DNA of 64,000 bases, from assembly GCF_003258365.1 (NCBI RefSeq), contig NZ_QHKM01000003.1, positions 585,326 to 649,325 on the forward strand, given 5' to 3'. The notes below the pieces were generated by a model. The model was given only the letters and a program-made list of their open reading frames with translations. It was not told where the DNA came from and did not search any database. Positions 51,576 to 61,010 of this stretch are shown piece after piece (the first letter of the stretch is position 1; each line of letters starts with the position of its first letter). The stretch is from Hymenobacter edaphi (GTDB lineage Bacteria > Bacteroidota > Bacteroidia > Cytophagales > Hymenobacteraceae). The translations under genes and the position numbers were made by a program.

Positions 51576-52307
51576 TTAGCGCAGGGCGCCCAAATCCAGC
51601 GTGTCGCCGGCCTGCAGCGCGTGCACGCGCACGCCGTCGGCGGGAGCGAGGTGGGCGCGCAGCTGCTCGGGCGTGCCGGTGAGGGCGGGGTAGGTGCCGT
51701 AGTGGAAGGGCACCACGTGCGGGGTACGCAGCAGGCGGGCGGCGTGGGCAGCTTCCCGCGGCCCCATGGTGTACCGGTCGCCGATGGGCAGCAGGGCCAC
51801 GGTGGGGTGGTAGAGGTCGGCCAGCAGGCGCATGTCGCCGAACAGGGCGGTGTCGCCGGCGGCATACACCACGGCCCCGTCGGAGAAGGTGAGGATAAAG
51901 CCCACGCCCTCGTGCGGGAAGCCGGCCGTGCCATTGGGCAGGTCGATGTGGGCGCCGTGGAAGGCCAGCGTCATGGTCACGCGCACGTTCAGCACGTCCA
52001 CGGAGCCGCCCTTGTTCAGGGGCTCAAACTGCGTGGTGGGCACGCCTTGTTCGTAAAGGTAGAAGCGCACCTGCGGCTGGGCCAGGCAGCGGGCCCCGGT
52101 GCGGGCCAGCAGGCTGGGCAGCTCCGGGTCGAAATGGTCGTCGTGGCCGTGGGTGATGAGCACCAGGTCGGCCCGCTCGGGCTGCCACAGGTGGGCCGGC
52201 ACGAAGGGGTTGTTGGTAAACCACGGGTCGATGAGTATGACGCGGCCCTCGGGTGAGGTGAGGCGAAACGCGGCGTGGCCGAGAAACTGCAGCTGGGTAG
52301 CGAGCAT
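51576..52307 (-). CDS. UPF0173-type metal-dependent hydrolase (metallo-beta-lactamase fold)
   Basis: 243 residues from MLATQLQFLGHAAFRLTS. The metal motif is THGHDDHFD; further ligands lie in AFHGAH, AGDTALFGDM and VPFHYGTYP. This matches the UlaG/UPF0173 group of metallo-beta-lactamase folds; the natural substrate of this group is generally unknown. Convergent with the alpha/beta hydrolase gene, stops 16 bases apart. Confidence 0.9.
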   Translation of the reverse strand: MLATQLQFLGHAAFRLTSPEGRVILIDPWFTNNPFVPAHLWQPERADLVLITHGHDDHFDPELPSLLARTGARCLAQPQVRFYLYEQGVPTTQFEPLNKGGSVDVLNVRVTMTLAFHGAHIDLPNGTAGFPHEGVGFILTFSDGAVVYAAGDTALFGDMRLLADLYHPTVALLPIGDRYTMGPREAAHAARLLRTPHVVPFHYGTYPALTGTPEQLRAHLAPADGVRVHALQAGDTLDLGALR

Positions 52308-52516
52308 GGGCGGAAAGCTGGTACGCCGCGAAGGTAAGGCCCCGAATCAGCCGCGGCAGGGGGTATTCACTGCCGGCCAGCAGCCCGCGCGGCGTCCCGG
52401 TTCCTCGCTTGAGGCGCAACCGGCGCGTCCGGCCGGCCCCACGCGCCGCCCCTAACGCAACAGCGGTGCCTGGCTGCCCTCCGGCTCGACGCCGCCGCCC
52501 AAAGCAGCACGCGTTG

Positions 52517-55500
52517 TTACCTGCTGTTAATGTTCCCGGAGTCGGTGCCCGGGCGTAGTGGCGTCCGGAGCAGGCGCAGGGTGGTGTCGATGGGCTGGCG
52601 CTGCAGCAGCAGCTGGTATTCCTGCTGCAGGCGGTTTTGCTGCTGCTCTTTCTCCCGGCGCTTGAAGGGGCGCACGGAGTAGCGCATGTGGCCGTGGGGG
52701 CGGCGCAGGTTCACGTAGAGCAGGTGCCGGTCGGGGCGGCGCGCGGGGGCGCCGTCGCGGATGCGGGCCGTGCGGCGGCGAAAGTTGCCGAGCACGGCCT
52801 GCATCGGGTTCAGGCCCACGTAGAGGTTGCTGCGGCCGGTGAGGTAATACACCCCACTGATTTCCAGGTCAGTCAGGTTGCTGTTCAGCCGCAGCTCGGG
52901 CACCAGCAGCCGCTCCTGGTCGAGGAAGAAGCGGGTGCTGACGGGGCGGAAGTACAGGTGGTCGGTGCGGCGCGGGCTGAGCAGGCGCAGGGCCTGCTGC
53001 AGCGGTGCCACCCGCAGCAGCTCCAGGTCCTGCACGTCGGCGCGGGCGTAGCCCTGGGTGCGGGCGGTAGCGGGCAGAAAGGTCGCGTCGAGGTCGGTGT
53101 GCACGTCGGCTTCGCAGGTCATGGTGCCGCGCACGTTGTCGGGGCCGAGCACGTCGAAGCCCAGCGCCCCGGCCAGCTCGAAAAGGCGCGGCAACTGAAT
53201 GCCCTGCAGCCGGGCCTGCGCGTGCAGCGGGTGGCGGCCCTGGCCGGCGTTGGTCTGCAGCCGTCCGCGCACCCGCAGCTGCCCGCCGAAGGCTTCGAGC
53301 GTGCATTCGTCGAGGGTGGCTTCGCCGGGGCGCAGGTGCGAGGTCAGGCGGAAGCCCGTGCCGCTGAGGGCGCCGTAGCGCACGTGCTCGGCCCGCACGT
53401 GCAGCCGGGCCGTGAGCAGCTGGCCGCTCAGCAGCGCCGAGGCCCGCCCCGCGCCCGGCCGCTTGCCCGGCCCCGCCGTCGCGGTATCGGCAGCGGCATC
53501 GTCCTCCTCGTCGTCGGGCTGCAGGCTGGCCAGCAGCAGCAGCAGGCGCTGCACGTCCACGGTGGCGTAGCGCAGGTCCAGGCTGGCATCGGCGGCCAGC
53601 AGGCGCGGCCCGGCCATGCGCGCCGAGGCCTGCGCAAAGCCCGCCCCGCCCGAGGTGGTGGCGAAGTACAGCGCCGGCATCCGGAACGTCGAGCCGGTCT
53701 TGAGCACCCGCAGGCGCACGTGGCGCAGGTTTTCGCCCACCGGCATGCGCAGCGTGGCCACCTGACAACTCACCTGCCCGTTGGCCGTCAGCAGCAGCCG
53801 ACGCAGCGGCGACTGGCGCGCCGCCCGCGGCCCCGGCGCGGCCGCGTCGCCGGCCCCCGCCGGCCGCCCCGCCCGGCGGATAAGCCGCGCCACCCGCAGG
53901 TAATCGACGGTGCCGAAGCGCAGGGCCAGCTGAAACTCGCCGGCGGTGCGCCCCCGCGCCAGCGGCCCCGGCCACGAGGCCCGGCCGCGCACCGCCCCGC
54001 CCCATACCTGCGCCGTCAGGCCGCTGAGGCTGGTGAGGCGGCCGTCGCGGCGCACCAGCACGCGCACCTGCCGGAGCGTGTCGGTGGGCAATACCAGCCG
54101 GGCGCAGCGCAGGGCCACGCGCAGGCGCAGGCCGGGCGGTAGCAGCGAGCTGTCGGCGCTGGCTTTGGCCGGGCGGCGCGCGGCGGGCCCCGTGCCCGGC
54201 CGCGGGCGCAGCAGCTCGCCCAGGCGGGCCACGCGCAGCTCGTCCACGGCGAAGCGGCCGTCGATAAATGTGGTGGCGCGCTGCCCGGTCAGGTAGTCGA
54301 GCAGGTTCACCGTGCGCGCCTGGGCCCGAAAGCGCATGCCGTCCACCTGCCCCGACAGGTCCCGGAGCTGCCACAGGCTGTCCTGCAAACCCAGGCGCAC
54401 ATTCAGCGCCCGCACGCGGGCGCGCCGCGCCGGCAGGTCGAAGGCGGCGTTGTGCAGGGCCACGTGGCCGCGCACCGAGAGGCGCCGCACCGGCCCGGGT
54501 GGGAGCGGCTGGCCGGGGCCGGGCGGCAGCGCGCCGCGCAGGTGCACGTCCAGCTCGGCCGCGCCGCCGCGGGCCCGCCACTCGCCCGGCGCCACCAGCG
54601 CCGCCAGGGCCGGCAGGTCGGTGCGGCCGCGCAGGTGGCCCGTCACGGTGGGCCGGGTGAAGTCGCGCACCTGCAGGCGCAGGTCGAGCTGGCCCAGCGG
54701 GGAGTAGATGCGGCAGTGGTGCAGGGTAAGCGTGGTGGTGCTGGGCTGGTGGGCCGGGCCGTTGTCGAGCACGGCCAGCAAATCCCAGTGGCTGATGCGG
54801 CGGCTGGAATCGGGCCATACCAGCCGGGCCCGGCGCAGCTGCAGGCGCAGCACGTTGCGCGGCAGCACCGTCGGGCTGCTCAGCCCACTGACGGTGTAGC
54901 GCAGGTAGGCCTTGCTCGGGCTGCGGGCCCCGCGCAGGTAGGGGAGCAGGCTGGGCGGCAGCACCTCGGGCAGCACGTCCAGCAGCCGCTGCCGCCCCTC
55001 GAAGCGCAGCCGCAGCCAGGAGCCGGCCGGGGCCCGGCTGGCCGTGGTGTGGGTGCCGCTGATGCGGATGGTGTCGCCGCGCAGGGTGGCGCGGCTGCCC
55101 GGCTCGAAGGTGCCCCGGCGCCGGGCGAAGTCGTAGCGGTAGCGGGCCCAGGCCTGCACCGGCTCGTGGGCCAGCAGCGTGCCGGTGCGGTTGTTGTGCA
55201 GCGAGTCGAGCTGGCCGCGGAGCGCCCCGCGCAGGGTGAGCTGCCCGCCGCGCAGCCGGGCCCGAAACTGCCCCTGCGCCACCCGCGCCACGAAGCGGCT
55301 GCGCTTGTAGTCGTTGCGGAAGCTGAGCTGCACGTTGCGCAGGCGCACCAGCGGCAGGTCGAAATCCAGGGCGGGCGTCGGGCCCGGGCCGCCACGGCGC
55401 CGGCCGTGCAGCGTCCAGCGGCGGCCCCGGGCGTCCACGTAAGTGCGCAGCAGCCCGTCGCGCAGCGTGAGGGCGTCCACCTGCACCCGGCCGCGCAGCA

Positions 55501-55807
55501 GGGCCCGCAGGTTCAGGCGCAGGTCGGCGCGGGCCACTTGCAGCACGGGCTCGGGGCGCTGGTAGGCGGTGTCGGTGAGGGTGAGGCGGCGCACGGAGGC
55601 CGTCAGGTGCGGGAAATCCTGCCAGCCGAGGTGCAGCGCAAAGGGGCTAACGACGAGGTCGGAGCTTTGGGCCAGCCGCTGGCGCAGCTGCTGCTCCAGC
55701 CAGTAGCGGCCGTAGCGCGTGCCCAGCAGCCCGGCCCCGAGCAGCAGCCCCAGCAGTACCAGTCCCAGCAAGAGCCCGGCCCCGCGCCGGAAACCAAATC
55801 GAGCCAT
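52517..55807 (-). CDS. Large AsmA-like envelope protein
   Basis: 1096 residues from MARFGFRRGAGLLLGLVLLGLLLGAGLLGTRYGR, one membrane helix at the N-terminus. The body is built of beta-strand repeats typical of AsmA/DUF748 (chorein-like) proteins: LRALLRGRVQVDALTLRDGLL, DFDLPLVRLRNVQLSFRNDY, LDECTLEAFGGQLRVRGRLQ. Such proteins form grooves that carry lipids between membranes or shape outer-membrane assembly. Very high GC and rich in Arg/Leu/Pro. An in-frame extension upstream of 55807 is rejected. Not in an obvious operon. Confidence 0.75.
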   Translation of the reverse strand: MARFGFRRGAGLLLGLVLLGLLLGAGLLGTRYGRYWLEQQLRQRLAQSSDLVVSPFALHLGWQDFPHLTASVRRLTLTDTAYQRPEPVLQVARADLRLNLRALLRGRVQVDALTLRDGLLRTYVDARGRRWTLHGRRRGGPGPTPALDFDLPLVRLRNVQLSFRNDYKRSRFVARVAQGQFRARLRGGQLTLRGALRGQLDSLHNNRTGTLLAHEPVQAWARYRYDFARRRGTFEPGSRATLRGDTIRISGTHTTASRAPAGSWLRLRFEGRQRLLDVLPEVLPPSLLPYLRGARSPSKAYLRYTVSGLSSPTVLPRNVLRLQLRRARLVWPDSSRRISHWDLLAVLDNGPAHQPSTTTLTLHHCRIYSPLGQLDLRLQVRDFTRPTVTGHLRGRTDLPALAALVAPGEWRARGGAAELDVHLRGALPPGPGQPLPPGPVRRLSVRGHVALHNAAFDLPARRARVRALNVRLGLQDSLWQLRDLSGQVDGMRFRAQARTVNLLDYLTGQRATTFIDGRFAVDELRVARLGELLRPRPGTGPAARRPAKASADSSLLPPGLRLRVALRCARLVLPTDTLRQVRVLVRRDGRLTSLSGLTAQVWGGAVRGRASWPGPLARGRTAGEFQLALRFGTVDYLRVARLIRRAGRPAGAGDAAAPGPRAARQSPLRRLLLTANGQVSCQVATLRMPVGENLRHVRLRVLKTGSTFRMPALYFATTSGGAGFAQASARMAGPRLLAADASLDLRYATVDVQRLLLLLASLQPDDEEDDAAADTATAGPGKRPGAGRASALLSGQLLTARLHVRAEHVRYGALSGTGFRLTSHLRPGEATLDECTLEAFGGQLRVRGRLQTNAGQGRHPLHAQARLQGIQLPRLFELAGALGFDVLGPDNVRGTMTCEADVHTDLDATFLPATARTQGYARADVQDLELLRVAPLQQALRLLSPRRTDHLYFRPVSTRFFLDQERLLVPELRLNSNLTDLEISGVYYLTGRSNLYVGLNPMQAVLGNFRRRTARIRDGAPARRPDRHLLYVNLRRPHGHMRYSVRPFKRREKEQQQNRLQQEYQLLLQRQPIDTTLRLLRTPLRPGTDSGNINSR

Positions 55808-56002
55808 AGCAATCCACAACGCTGCTCCAAGATGCGGCAGAAGCAGCCGGGCCGGCGCGCCGCCCGGCCCGCCGCTGCCAATACGGGCAACGGCGCCGGC
55901 GGGCTGCCCATCAGGGGCAAAACTCGACTGCAATGGCGGCGGTAGCCACCGGCGTCCACGCGCAGAAGGCCCCGCTCGCTACCGCTGCCGGGGCGCGGCG
56001 GG

Positions 56003-56230
56003 TCAGCCGTCGATGCGGCGCACCCCCTCCCGCAGCAGCAGCGCGCAGATGGCAGCCGCGGCCAGCACCTGCCCGCTCAGCAGCAGGTAACGTGTGAGCA
56101 GCGAGGTGGCATCCAGCAGGCTCCCCAGCAGCACCATCAGCTGGTGCAAGGCCACCATCATCGGCAGCAGGCTGGCCAGCACGAACAGGTAGCCCCGGCG
56201 GCGGGACGTCAGGCGGAAAGCAGCAGTCAT
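56003..56230 (-). CDS. Small hypothetical membrane protein
   Basis: 75 residues from MTAAFRLTSRRRGYLFVLASLLP, with two hydrophobic helices (YLFVLASLLPMMVALHQLMV, LLLSGQVLAAAAICALLL). No known motif. Precedes the AsmA-like gene on the same strand by 195 bases. Confidence 0.5.
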   Translation of the reverse strand: MTAAFRLTSRRRGYLFVLASLLPMMVALHQLMVLLGSLLDATSLLTRYLLLSGQVLAAAAICALLLREGVRRIDG

Positions 56231-56340
56231 AGACAACGAGCAGGTAAAAGGTAAAACGCGCCAAAAGGTAGCCCGAAACGCTTGTATGCCCGCTATCGGC
56301 CTTTGGGTGGCGCGCTTAAGTTAATTGCCGGAAACTAAAC

Positions 56341-56372
56341 GGGTCCGTCAGGCCGCGTGGCCTGACGGACCC
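56341..56372 (-). terminator. Terminator after the secreted hydrolase gene
   Basis: GGGTCCGTCAGGCC-GCGT-GGCCTGACGGACCC: a perfect 14-base stem 31 bases beyond the stop at 56403, followed on the minus strand by GTTTAGTTT. Confidence 0.8.
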
Positions 56373-56402
56373 GAGTCGGGTGGCCTGAGGGGCCCGGCGC
56401 CG

Positions 56403-57371
56403 CTACAGCTGAGCCAGGAAAAACGCCTTCAGCTCGTTGAAGATGAGCATGTCGGTGCCGTGGCCGATGTGGCTGTAGGTTTTGAAGCGGGCATTCACGC
56501 GCTGCTGCTGGTACACCTGCTGGCAGTACTGCCAGCGCGTGGGCTGCATCTGCCGGCCCAGGTGCTCATAAATCAGGGTGCGCTCCGTGTCGTCGTAGGC
56601 GTCGTCGAAGGCGGCGGCGTCGTTGTCGTCGAGGGCGCCCATGTAGAAGAACTGCGGCACGGCCCGGTACTGCTGCCAGTCGAGGCGGTGGCCGGTGAGC
56701 TGCCGGTAGTCGGCCAGGCCCAGGGGGTAGGGCAGGGGCGTGCCGTGCACTTTGTCCAGGGGCAGCAGCAGCAGGCCGTTGAGCCCGCCGCCGGCCACGG
56801 CCCGCACCCGCTCGGGGTGGAGCACGGTAAAGCGGTTGACGAAGGTAGCCGAAGCCGAAAACCCGTTGAGCAGCACCTTTTCCCGGGCCTGCACCTGCAG
56901 GGCGCGCAGCTGCTCGCGGGCGTCGTCAATCATGCGCAGCAGCTGCTCGTCCAGCCGGGCCAGCTCGCCGGTGGCGTGCAGCGCGTCCTTGTCGAGAGCG
57001 TGGGTGTAGAGCAGCGGCTGGGCGGCCGGGCGCGGAAACACCGGCGTGAGCAGCGGCAGCCCGATTTCGCGAGCCAGCGGCCGGCTCAGTCCCGCCTTCG
57101 GCCCGCCGATGGCGATGCGGGCGGCCCGCTCGTGCACGGCCAGCGTGTCGTTGAGCAGGCCGGTGTTGTTGGGCTCCACCATCAGGTAGGTGGGCGCGTT
57201 GCGCGGGGTGCGCTTGGGCACCAGCAGAAAGTAAGGGTAATGGAAGCCCTTGGCCGGATTGGCCGCAATGCGCAGCAGCGTATCGGTGGCGGCGCGGGGA
57301 GCGGCGTGGCCGGGCCGGGCCAGCAGGAGCAGGGCGCCGAAGCTCAGCAGCAAGGACAGCAGCGGTTTCAT
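56403..57371 (-). CDS. Secreted alpha/beta-hydrolase-like protein
   Basis: 322 residues from MKPLLSLLLSFGALLLLARPGHA (signal peptide). VLLNGFSASATFVNRF is a nucleophile elbow with the form G-x-S-x-S, and YSHIGHGTDM holds a His; the middle fits PHB-depolymerase/esterase-like folds (PYFLLVPKRTPRNAPTYLMV, VAGGGLNG). The substrate is unknown. A paralogue-type neighbour of unknown function lies upstream. Confidence 0.72.
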   Translation of the reverse strand: MKPLLSLLLSFGALLLLARPGHAAPRAATDTLLRIAANPAKGFHYPYFLLVPKRTPRNAPTYLMVEPNNTGLLNDTLAVHERAARIAIGGPKAGLSRPLAREIGLPLLTPVFPRPAAQPLLYTHALDKDALHATGELARLDEQLLRMIDDAREQLRALQVQAREKVLLNGFSASATFVNRFTVLHPERVRAVAGGGLNGLLLLPLDKVHGTPLPYPLGLADYRQLTGHRLDWQQYRAVPQFFYMGALDDNDAAAFDDAYDDTERTLIYEHLGRQMQPTRWQYCQQVYQQQRVNARFKTYSHIGHGTDMLIFNELKAFFLAQL

Positions 57372-57481
57372 AGGCAGGACTGGGAGGACTCCCAAACGTA
57401 GCCGTGCCGGGGCCGGTCAACCAAATTCGGCGGCTCACATAAAGATGTAGCACAGCCCAGGCTGCGCGGCCAGCGGCGAAT

Positions 57482-57503
57482 AAAAAACCGGCCGCTACCG
57501 GCC
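57482..57503 (-). terminator. Terminator overlapping a stop codon
   Basis: On the minus strand GGCCG-GTAG-CGGCC, where the loop holds the TAG stop at 57495, is followed by GG and a run of six T. Confidence 0.65.
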
Positions 57504-58499
57504 CGCAGCCGTGCGCACGAACTCCTTAAGCGTCCAGTCCTGAATATGCCCAAGCGCGATGTTGCGCATCAGGTTGAACTGGGCGTAGGCCAGGGCCTGG
57601 CCGCTGGCGGCATCCACCAGCTGGTAGCCGTGGTTGCGGTACACGGTGAGGTAGCGCGCGTACAGGTAGCGTGGGTCGGCGGTGGCTACGGCCGCTTCGA
57701 TGACGGCCCGCTCCACTACCTGCACCGGATAGGGGTACAGCTGGGCAATCTGCGCCGCGGGCAACTCCGCGTCCAGCCGGGCCCGGTCGAGCAACAGCGT
57801 TTTCTGCGTCAGGGCCAGGCTGCTCTGCCGGATGCGCTGCAGTTCGGCTTCCTCAATGTCCTTGTCTTTTTGCTGGTGCATCCGGGCGTCTACGTAGCGC
57901 TGCATGGCCTGCACCGCGTTGATGGCGTCGCTGGTGAAGTAGGTTTGGCTCCAGTAGCTATTGGGGTGCGGGGCAAAGCTGGCCGAGGCCACCGGCCGGC
58001 GGCGCGCGTCTTCGGGCACGTCGTTGGCGAATACCTGCAAGGAGCCGGCGAAGTTGAGTTTTTCCGGCTTGCCCTCGGCGCTCAGCACCATCGACGTGAC
58101 GGTGATGCCGTGCGGCCCCAGCCCGCCGAGGCGCAGCAGCAGGTGCGAGGCTTCTTTGTCGCGGTAATGCGCGTCGGCCTGGGCCGATGTGATGAACTCC
58201 ACCTTCGTAAGCGTCCAGAACTTGACGGCGGCGCGCAGGGCCTCGTTGCGGGCCGCCAAATCGGCGCGAAACAGGGCCGCTTCCTTGGGGTCTTTGGCCA
58301 TTCGCCGCTGGGAGGCCGCGTCGCTCGGCTCGTCCTCCATCACCACCAGCAGCGGCTCCCGGGTAAAGCGGTCAAAGTTGGCAAACTGGGCACTGCCGAC
58401 AATGGGCTGATACACCTTAACAATCTGGGCACGCAGGCTGGCGCTGGCCAGCACCAGCAGCAGCAGAAAAGAAGCGAAACGCATACGAAAATAAGACAT
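57495..58499 (-). CDS. Secreted protein of unknown function (paralogue 1)
   Basis: 334 residues from MSYFRMRFASFLLLLVLASASLRAQ (signal peptide; a second ATG at 58484 would also serve). The C-terminal third, QKTLLLDRARLDAELPAAQ and LYPYPVQVVERAVIEAAV ... RYLYARYLTVYRNHGYQLVD, is closely matched in the protein at 61011-61958. I do not recognise the family. The gene is divergent from the ABC-F leader. Confidence 0.7.
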   Translation of the reverse strand: MSYFRMRFASFLLLLVLASASLRAQIVKVYQPIVGSAQFANFDRFTREPLLVVMEDEPSDAASQRRMAKDPKEAALFRADLAARNEALRAAVKFWTLTKVEFITSAQADAHYRDKEASHLLLRLGGLGPHGITVTSMVLSAEGKPEKLNFAGSLQVFANDVPEDARRRPVASASFAPHPNSYWSQTYFTSDAINAVQAMQRYVDARMHQQKDKDIEEAELQRIRQSSLALTQKTLLLDRARLDAELPAAQIAQLYPYPVQVVERAVIEAAVATADPRYLYARYLTVYRNHGYQLVDAASGQALAYAQFNLMRNIALGHIQDWTLKEFVRTAAGR

Positions 58500-58763
58500 G
58501 AACCGGTGGCCACGCGGCCGCGGCCGGATAGCAGTTCAGGACAGAATGAAAAGCGTGGCGCGGCTCAGCAGTAACGGGGTCGCACGCCAGCCGGAACCGG
58601 CGCGAGCAAGCAGAAAGGATGAGCGGACGGGCCGAAAAGAACGAGCAAAAATCAGCGGCTACAAGTAAAGCAAAATAGGCGCTGCCCGTACCGAGTCGGC
58701 CTGATTATTTGCCGCCGCCACAGCCCCCGGGCCTCAGCCCGGCCTCAGCCCCGGCGCGTTGCC

Positions 58764-58771
58764 TATATTTG
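58764..58771 (+). promoter_or_regulatory. Candidate -7 box of the ABC-F transcript
   Basis: TATATTTG matches TAnnTTTG exactly. No clear -33 TTTG is seen. It would give a leader of about 530 bases before the ABC-F ATG at 59307. Confidence 0.45.
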
Positions 58772-58799
58772 CCACCGGATACGCCCCTAAGTAGTACCC

Positions 58800-59300
58800 C
58801 AATGGAAATTCGCTGAACATACCAGCCTGATGGCCCGCCAACCCTCCCGCCGCCTAGTGCCGCCGGGTTGGCCCGCCGCTTTTCCATTCGTCCCGCCTCG
58901 CTTCGGCTCGGCCCCGCAACCCGTCCCCTTATGTAATCCAGCTGTCGGCCCTGCCGCAGGAGCCTAGCCCCGGTGCTCATCGGCGCCGGCTCGTTGCTGC
59001 CTTGTCCCCGGTGGCCCTTGGGCTGTAAAGCCGCGGGTTTTTCCGCAGCTCGTGCCTCACTCGTTGCGCACGGCCGCCCCATCGGGTCAACCAGCCAGTA
59101 GTGCCCGCCCGGCGTGGGTGGCTGCAACGTCCGCCCCCTGCGCGCCCCGCCCTGGCGGCTATGCGCGCCTCAGGCCGCGCCACTCTTTTCCTGCCATGTA
59201 ATTCAACCCGAACGCTCCACCGAGCGCAGTCCGCTGCTGCGTTCGGGCTTGCGCCGCGCCGCGCGGCCCTGGTTTTTCTGTTCACCCGCTAAGCCCCTCC
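58800..59300 (+). promoter_or_regulatory. Long structured leader of the ABC-F gene
   Basis: Contains a tiny reading frame ATG-GAA-ATT-CGC-TGA (58802-58816); nested pairing of AATGGAAA with TTTCCATT and GCCAACCC with GGGTTGGC; a start-stop ATGTAA at 58931 and another at 59196; and a CCCGAACGC/GCGTTCGGG hairpin (about 59208-59248). No larger protein is convincing. The design resembles antibiotic-responsive attenuators of ABC-F genes in other bacteria; that is an inference. Confidence 0.5.
59015..59042 (+). terminator. Candidate attenuator terminator in the ABC-F leader
   Basis: CCC-TTG-GGCT-GTAA-AGCC-GCG-GGG followed by TTTTT, in the middle of the leader, about 265 bases before the ABC-F start. 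Confidence 0.45.
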
Positions 59301-59306
59301 ATCCTT

Positions 59307-60902
59307 ATGAGTATCGTCGCCAACCACCTTTCCTATACCCACCCCGACGGCGAAACGCTGTTCCACGAGCTGCACCTGGCCGTGCCCGGCGGCGGCAAGG
59401 CCTCCCTGGTTGGGCCCAACGGCGCGGGCAAATCCACCCTGCTGCGGCTGCTGGCCGGGCAGCTGCCGCCCACCGCTGGCGAAGTGCTGCGGCCCGAGTC
59501 GCCCTACTACGTGCCCCAGCACCTGGGCCAGTACGACGCCCTCCCCGTGGCCGAGGCCCTGGGCGTGGCCGCTAAGCTGCGGGCCCTGCACGCCATCCTC
59601 GCCGGCGACGCCACGGCCGAGCAATTCGCCCGCCTCGACGACGACTGGAGCCTGGAGGAACGGGTGCAGGCCGCCCTGGCCCAATGGCAGCTGCCGCCGC
59701 TCGATCTGCACCAGCCCCTCGCGGCGCTCAGCGGAGGTGAGAAAACCAAGGTGTTTCTGGCCGGGGCCCAGCTGCACGGCGCCGGCCTCGTGCTGCTCGA
59801 CGAGCCCAGCAACCACCTCGACGCGGCCAGCCGCCAGCTGCTCTATGATTTTATCCGCCGCACGCCCGCCACGGTGCTCGTCGTCAGCCACGACCGGGCC
59901 CTGCTGAATCTGGTGGACCTGACCCTGGAGCTGCTGCCCGACGAAGTGGCCGTGTACGGCGGCAACTACGACTTCTACCAAACGCAGAAGCAAGTGCAGC
60001 TGGCGGCCCTCCAGGCCCAGCTCGACGCCACGGCCAAAACCCTGCAGCAGGCTCAGCAAAAGGCCCGCGACGTGGCCGAGCAGCGCCACAAGCAGGACGC
60101 CCGCGGCACCGCCCAGGGCCAGAAAAAGGGCCTGCCGCGCATCGTGGCGGGCCACCTCAAGCGCCAGGCCGAGCAAAGCTCCGCCCAGCTGCGCGAGGTG
60201 CACCACGCCAAAATCGACGGGCTGAGCCAGGACGTGCAGCAGCTGCGCGCCCAGCTGCGCGAGCAGCAGGCCCTGCGCATCGATCTGAGCCACTCGGCCC
60301 TGCACCGCGGCAAGGTGCTGGTGGAGGCCGAAGGCGTGAACTTCGCCTACGCCGGTCAGCCCCCGCTGTGGCCGCAGCCGCTCACGCTGCAGCTGCGCTC
60401 GGGCCAGCGCCTGCGCATCGAGGGGCCCAACGGGGCGGGCAAAACCACCCTGGTCAGGCTGCTGACCGGGCAGCTCGCGCCCGGCACCGGCCAGCTCCGC
60501 CGCGCCGCCTTTGAGTCGTTCTACCTCGACCAGGAGTACTCCCTCATCGACAACCAACTGACGGTGTTCGAGCAATTGCAGCGCTACAACTCCCGCCAGC
60601 TGCTGGAGCACGAGCTGAAAACCGTGCTGCACTACCACCAGTTTGCCCGCGAGAGTTGGGACCGGCCCTGCGCCGGCCTCAGCGGCGGCGAAAAGCTCAA
60701 ACTCATCCTTGGCTGCCTCACCGTGAGCAACCGCGCCCCCGACCTGCTCATCCTCGACGAGCCCACCAACAACCTCGACCTGCCCAGCCAGCAGGTCCTC
60801 ACCGACGCCGTGCGTAGCTTTCAAGGTACCCTGCTGCTCATCTCCCACGACCAGCCCTTCGCCGACGACATCGGCGTGGACGAGACGCTGACGCTGGGGT
60901 AA
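59307..60902 (+). CDS. ABC-F family ATP-binding protein
   Basis: 531 residues, with two ATP-binding domains in one chain and no membrane part. Walker A: GPNGAGKST (about 36) and GPNGAGKTT (about 373); signatures LSGGEKTKVFL and LSGGEKLKLIL; Walker B LLDEPSNHLD and LILDEPTNNLD. A charged helical linker lies at about 230-330. ABC-F proteins act on the ribosome as translation factors or antibiotic-protection factors. The long leader favours a resistance or stress role, but this is not shown by the protein. Confidence 0.93.
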   Translation: MSIVANHLSYTHPDGETLFHELHLAVPGGGKASLVGPNGAGKSTLLRLLAGQLPPTAGEVLRPESPYYVPQHLGQYDALPVAEALGVAAKLRALHAILAGDATAEQFARLDDDWSLEERVQAALAQWQLPPLDLHQPLAALSGGEKTKVFLAGAQLHGAGLVLLDEPSNHLDAASRQLLYDFIRRTPATVLVVSHDRALLNLVDLTLELLPDEVAVYGGNYDFYQTQKQVQLAALQAQLDATAKTLQQAQQKARDVAEQRHKQDARGTAQGQKKGLPRIVAGHLKRQAEQSSAQLREVHHAKIDGLSQDVQQLRAQLREQQALRIDLSHSALHRGKVLVEAEGVNFAYAGQPPLWPQPLTLQLRSGQRLRIEGPNGAGKTTLVRLLTGQLAPGTGQLRRAAFESFYLDQEYSLIDNQLTVFEQLQRYNSRQLLEHELKTVLHYHQFARESWDRPCAGLSGGEKLKLILGCLTVSNRAPDLLILDEPTNNLDLPSQQVLTDAVRSFQGTLLLISHDQPFADDIGVDETLTLG

Positions 60903-61010
60903 AGGCCCTGACGCGAGCCGGCCCCGGCAGTGCGGCAACACCATCGCGGCACCACCGATTCGCCGCCGGCAGATCGGCAACCGAAGGGCGGGCCGGTTTG
61001 CCCCAAGGCC

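Noticed and set aside
52637..54142. Long + strand frames opposite the AsmA-like gene (also 54452-55945)
   Set aside because: Ala/Gln/His-rich shadows of very GC-rich coding sequence; no start context or motif.
58705..59127. Possible small genes in the gap before the ABC-F gene
   Set aside because: Translations are low-complexity Arg/Pro/Gly and no family is recognisable; the leader reading explains the region better.
59289..60980. 563-codon minus-strand frame opposite the ABC-F gene
   Set aside because: The ABC-F gene has both Walker and signature motifs; the antisense frame has none.
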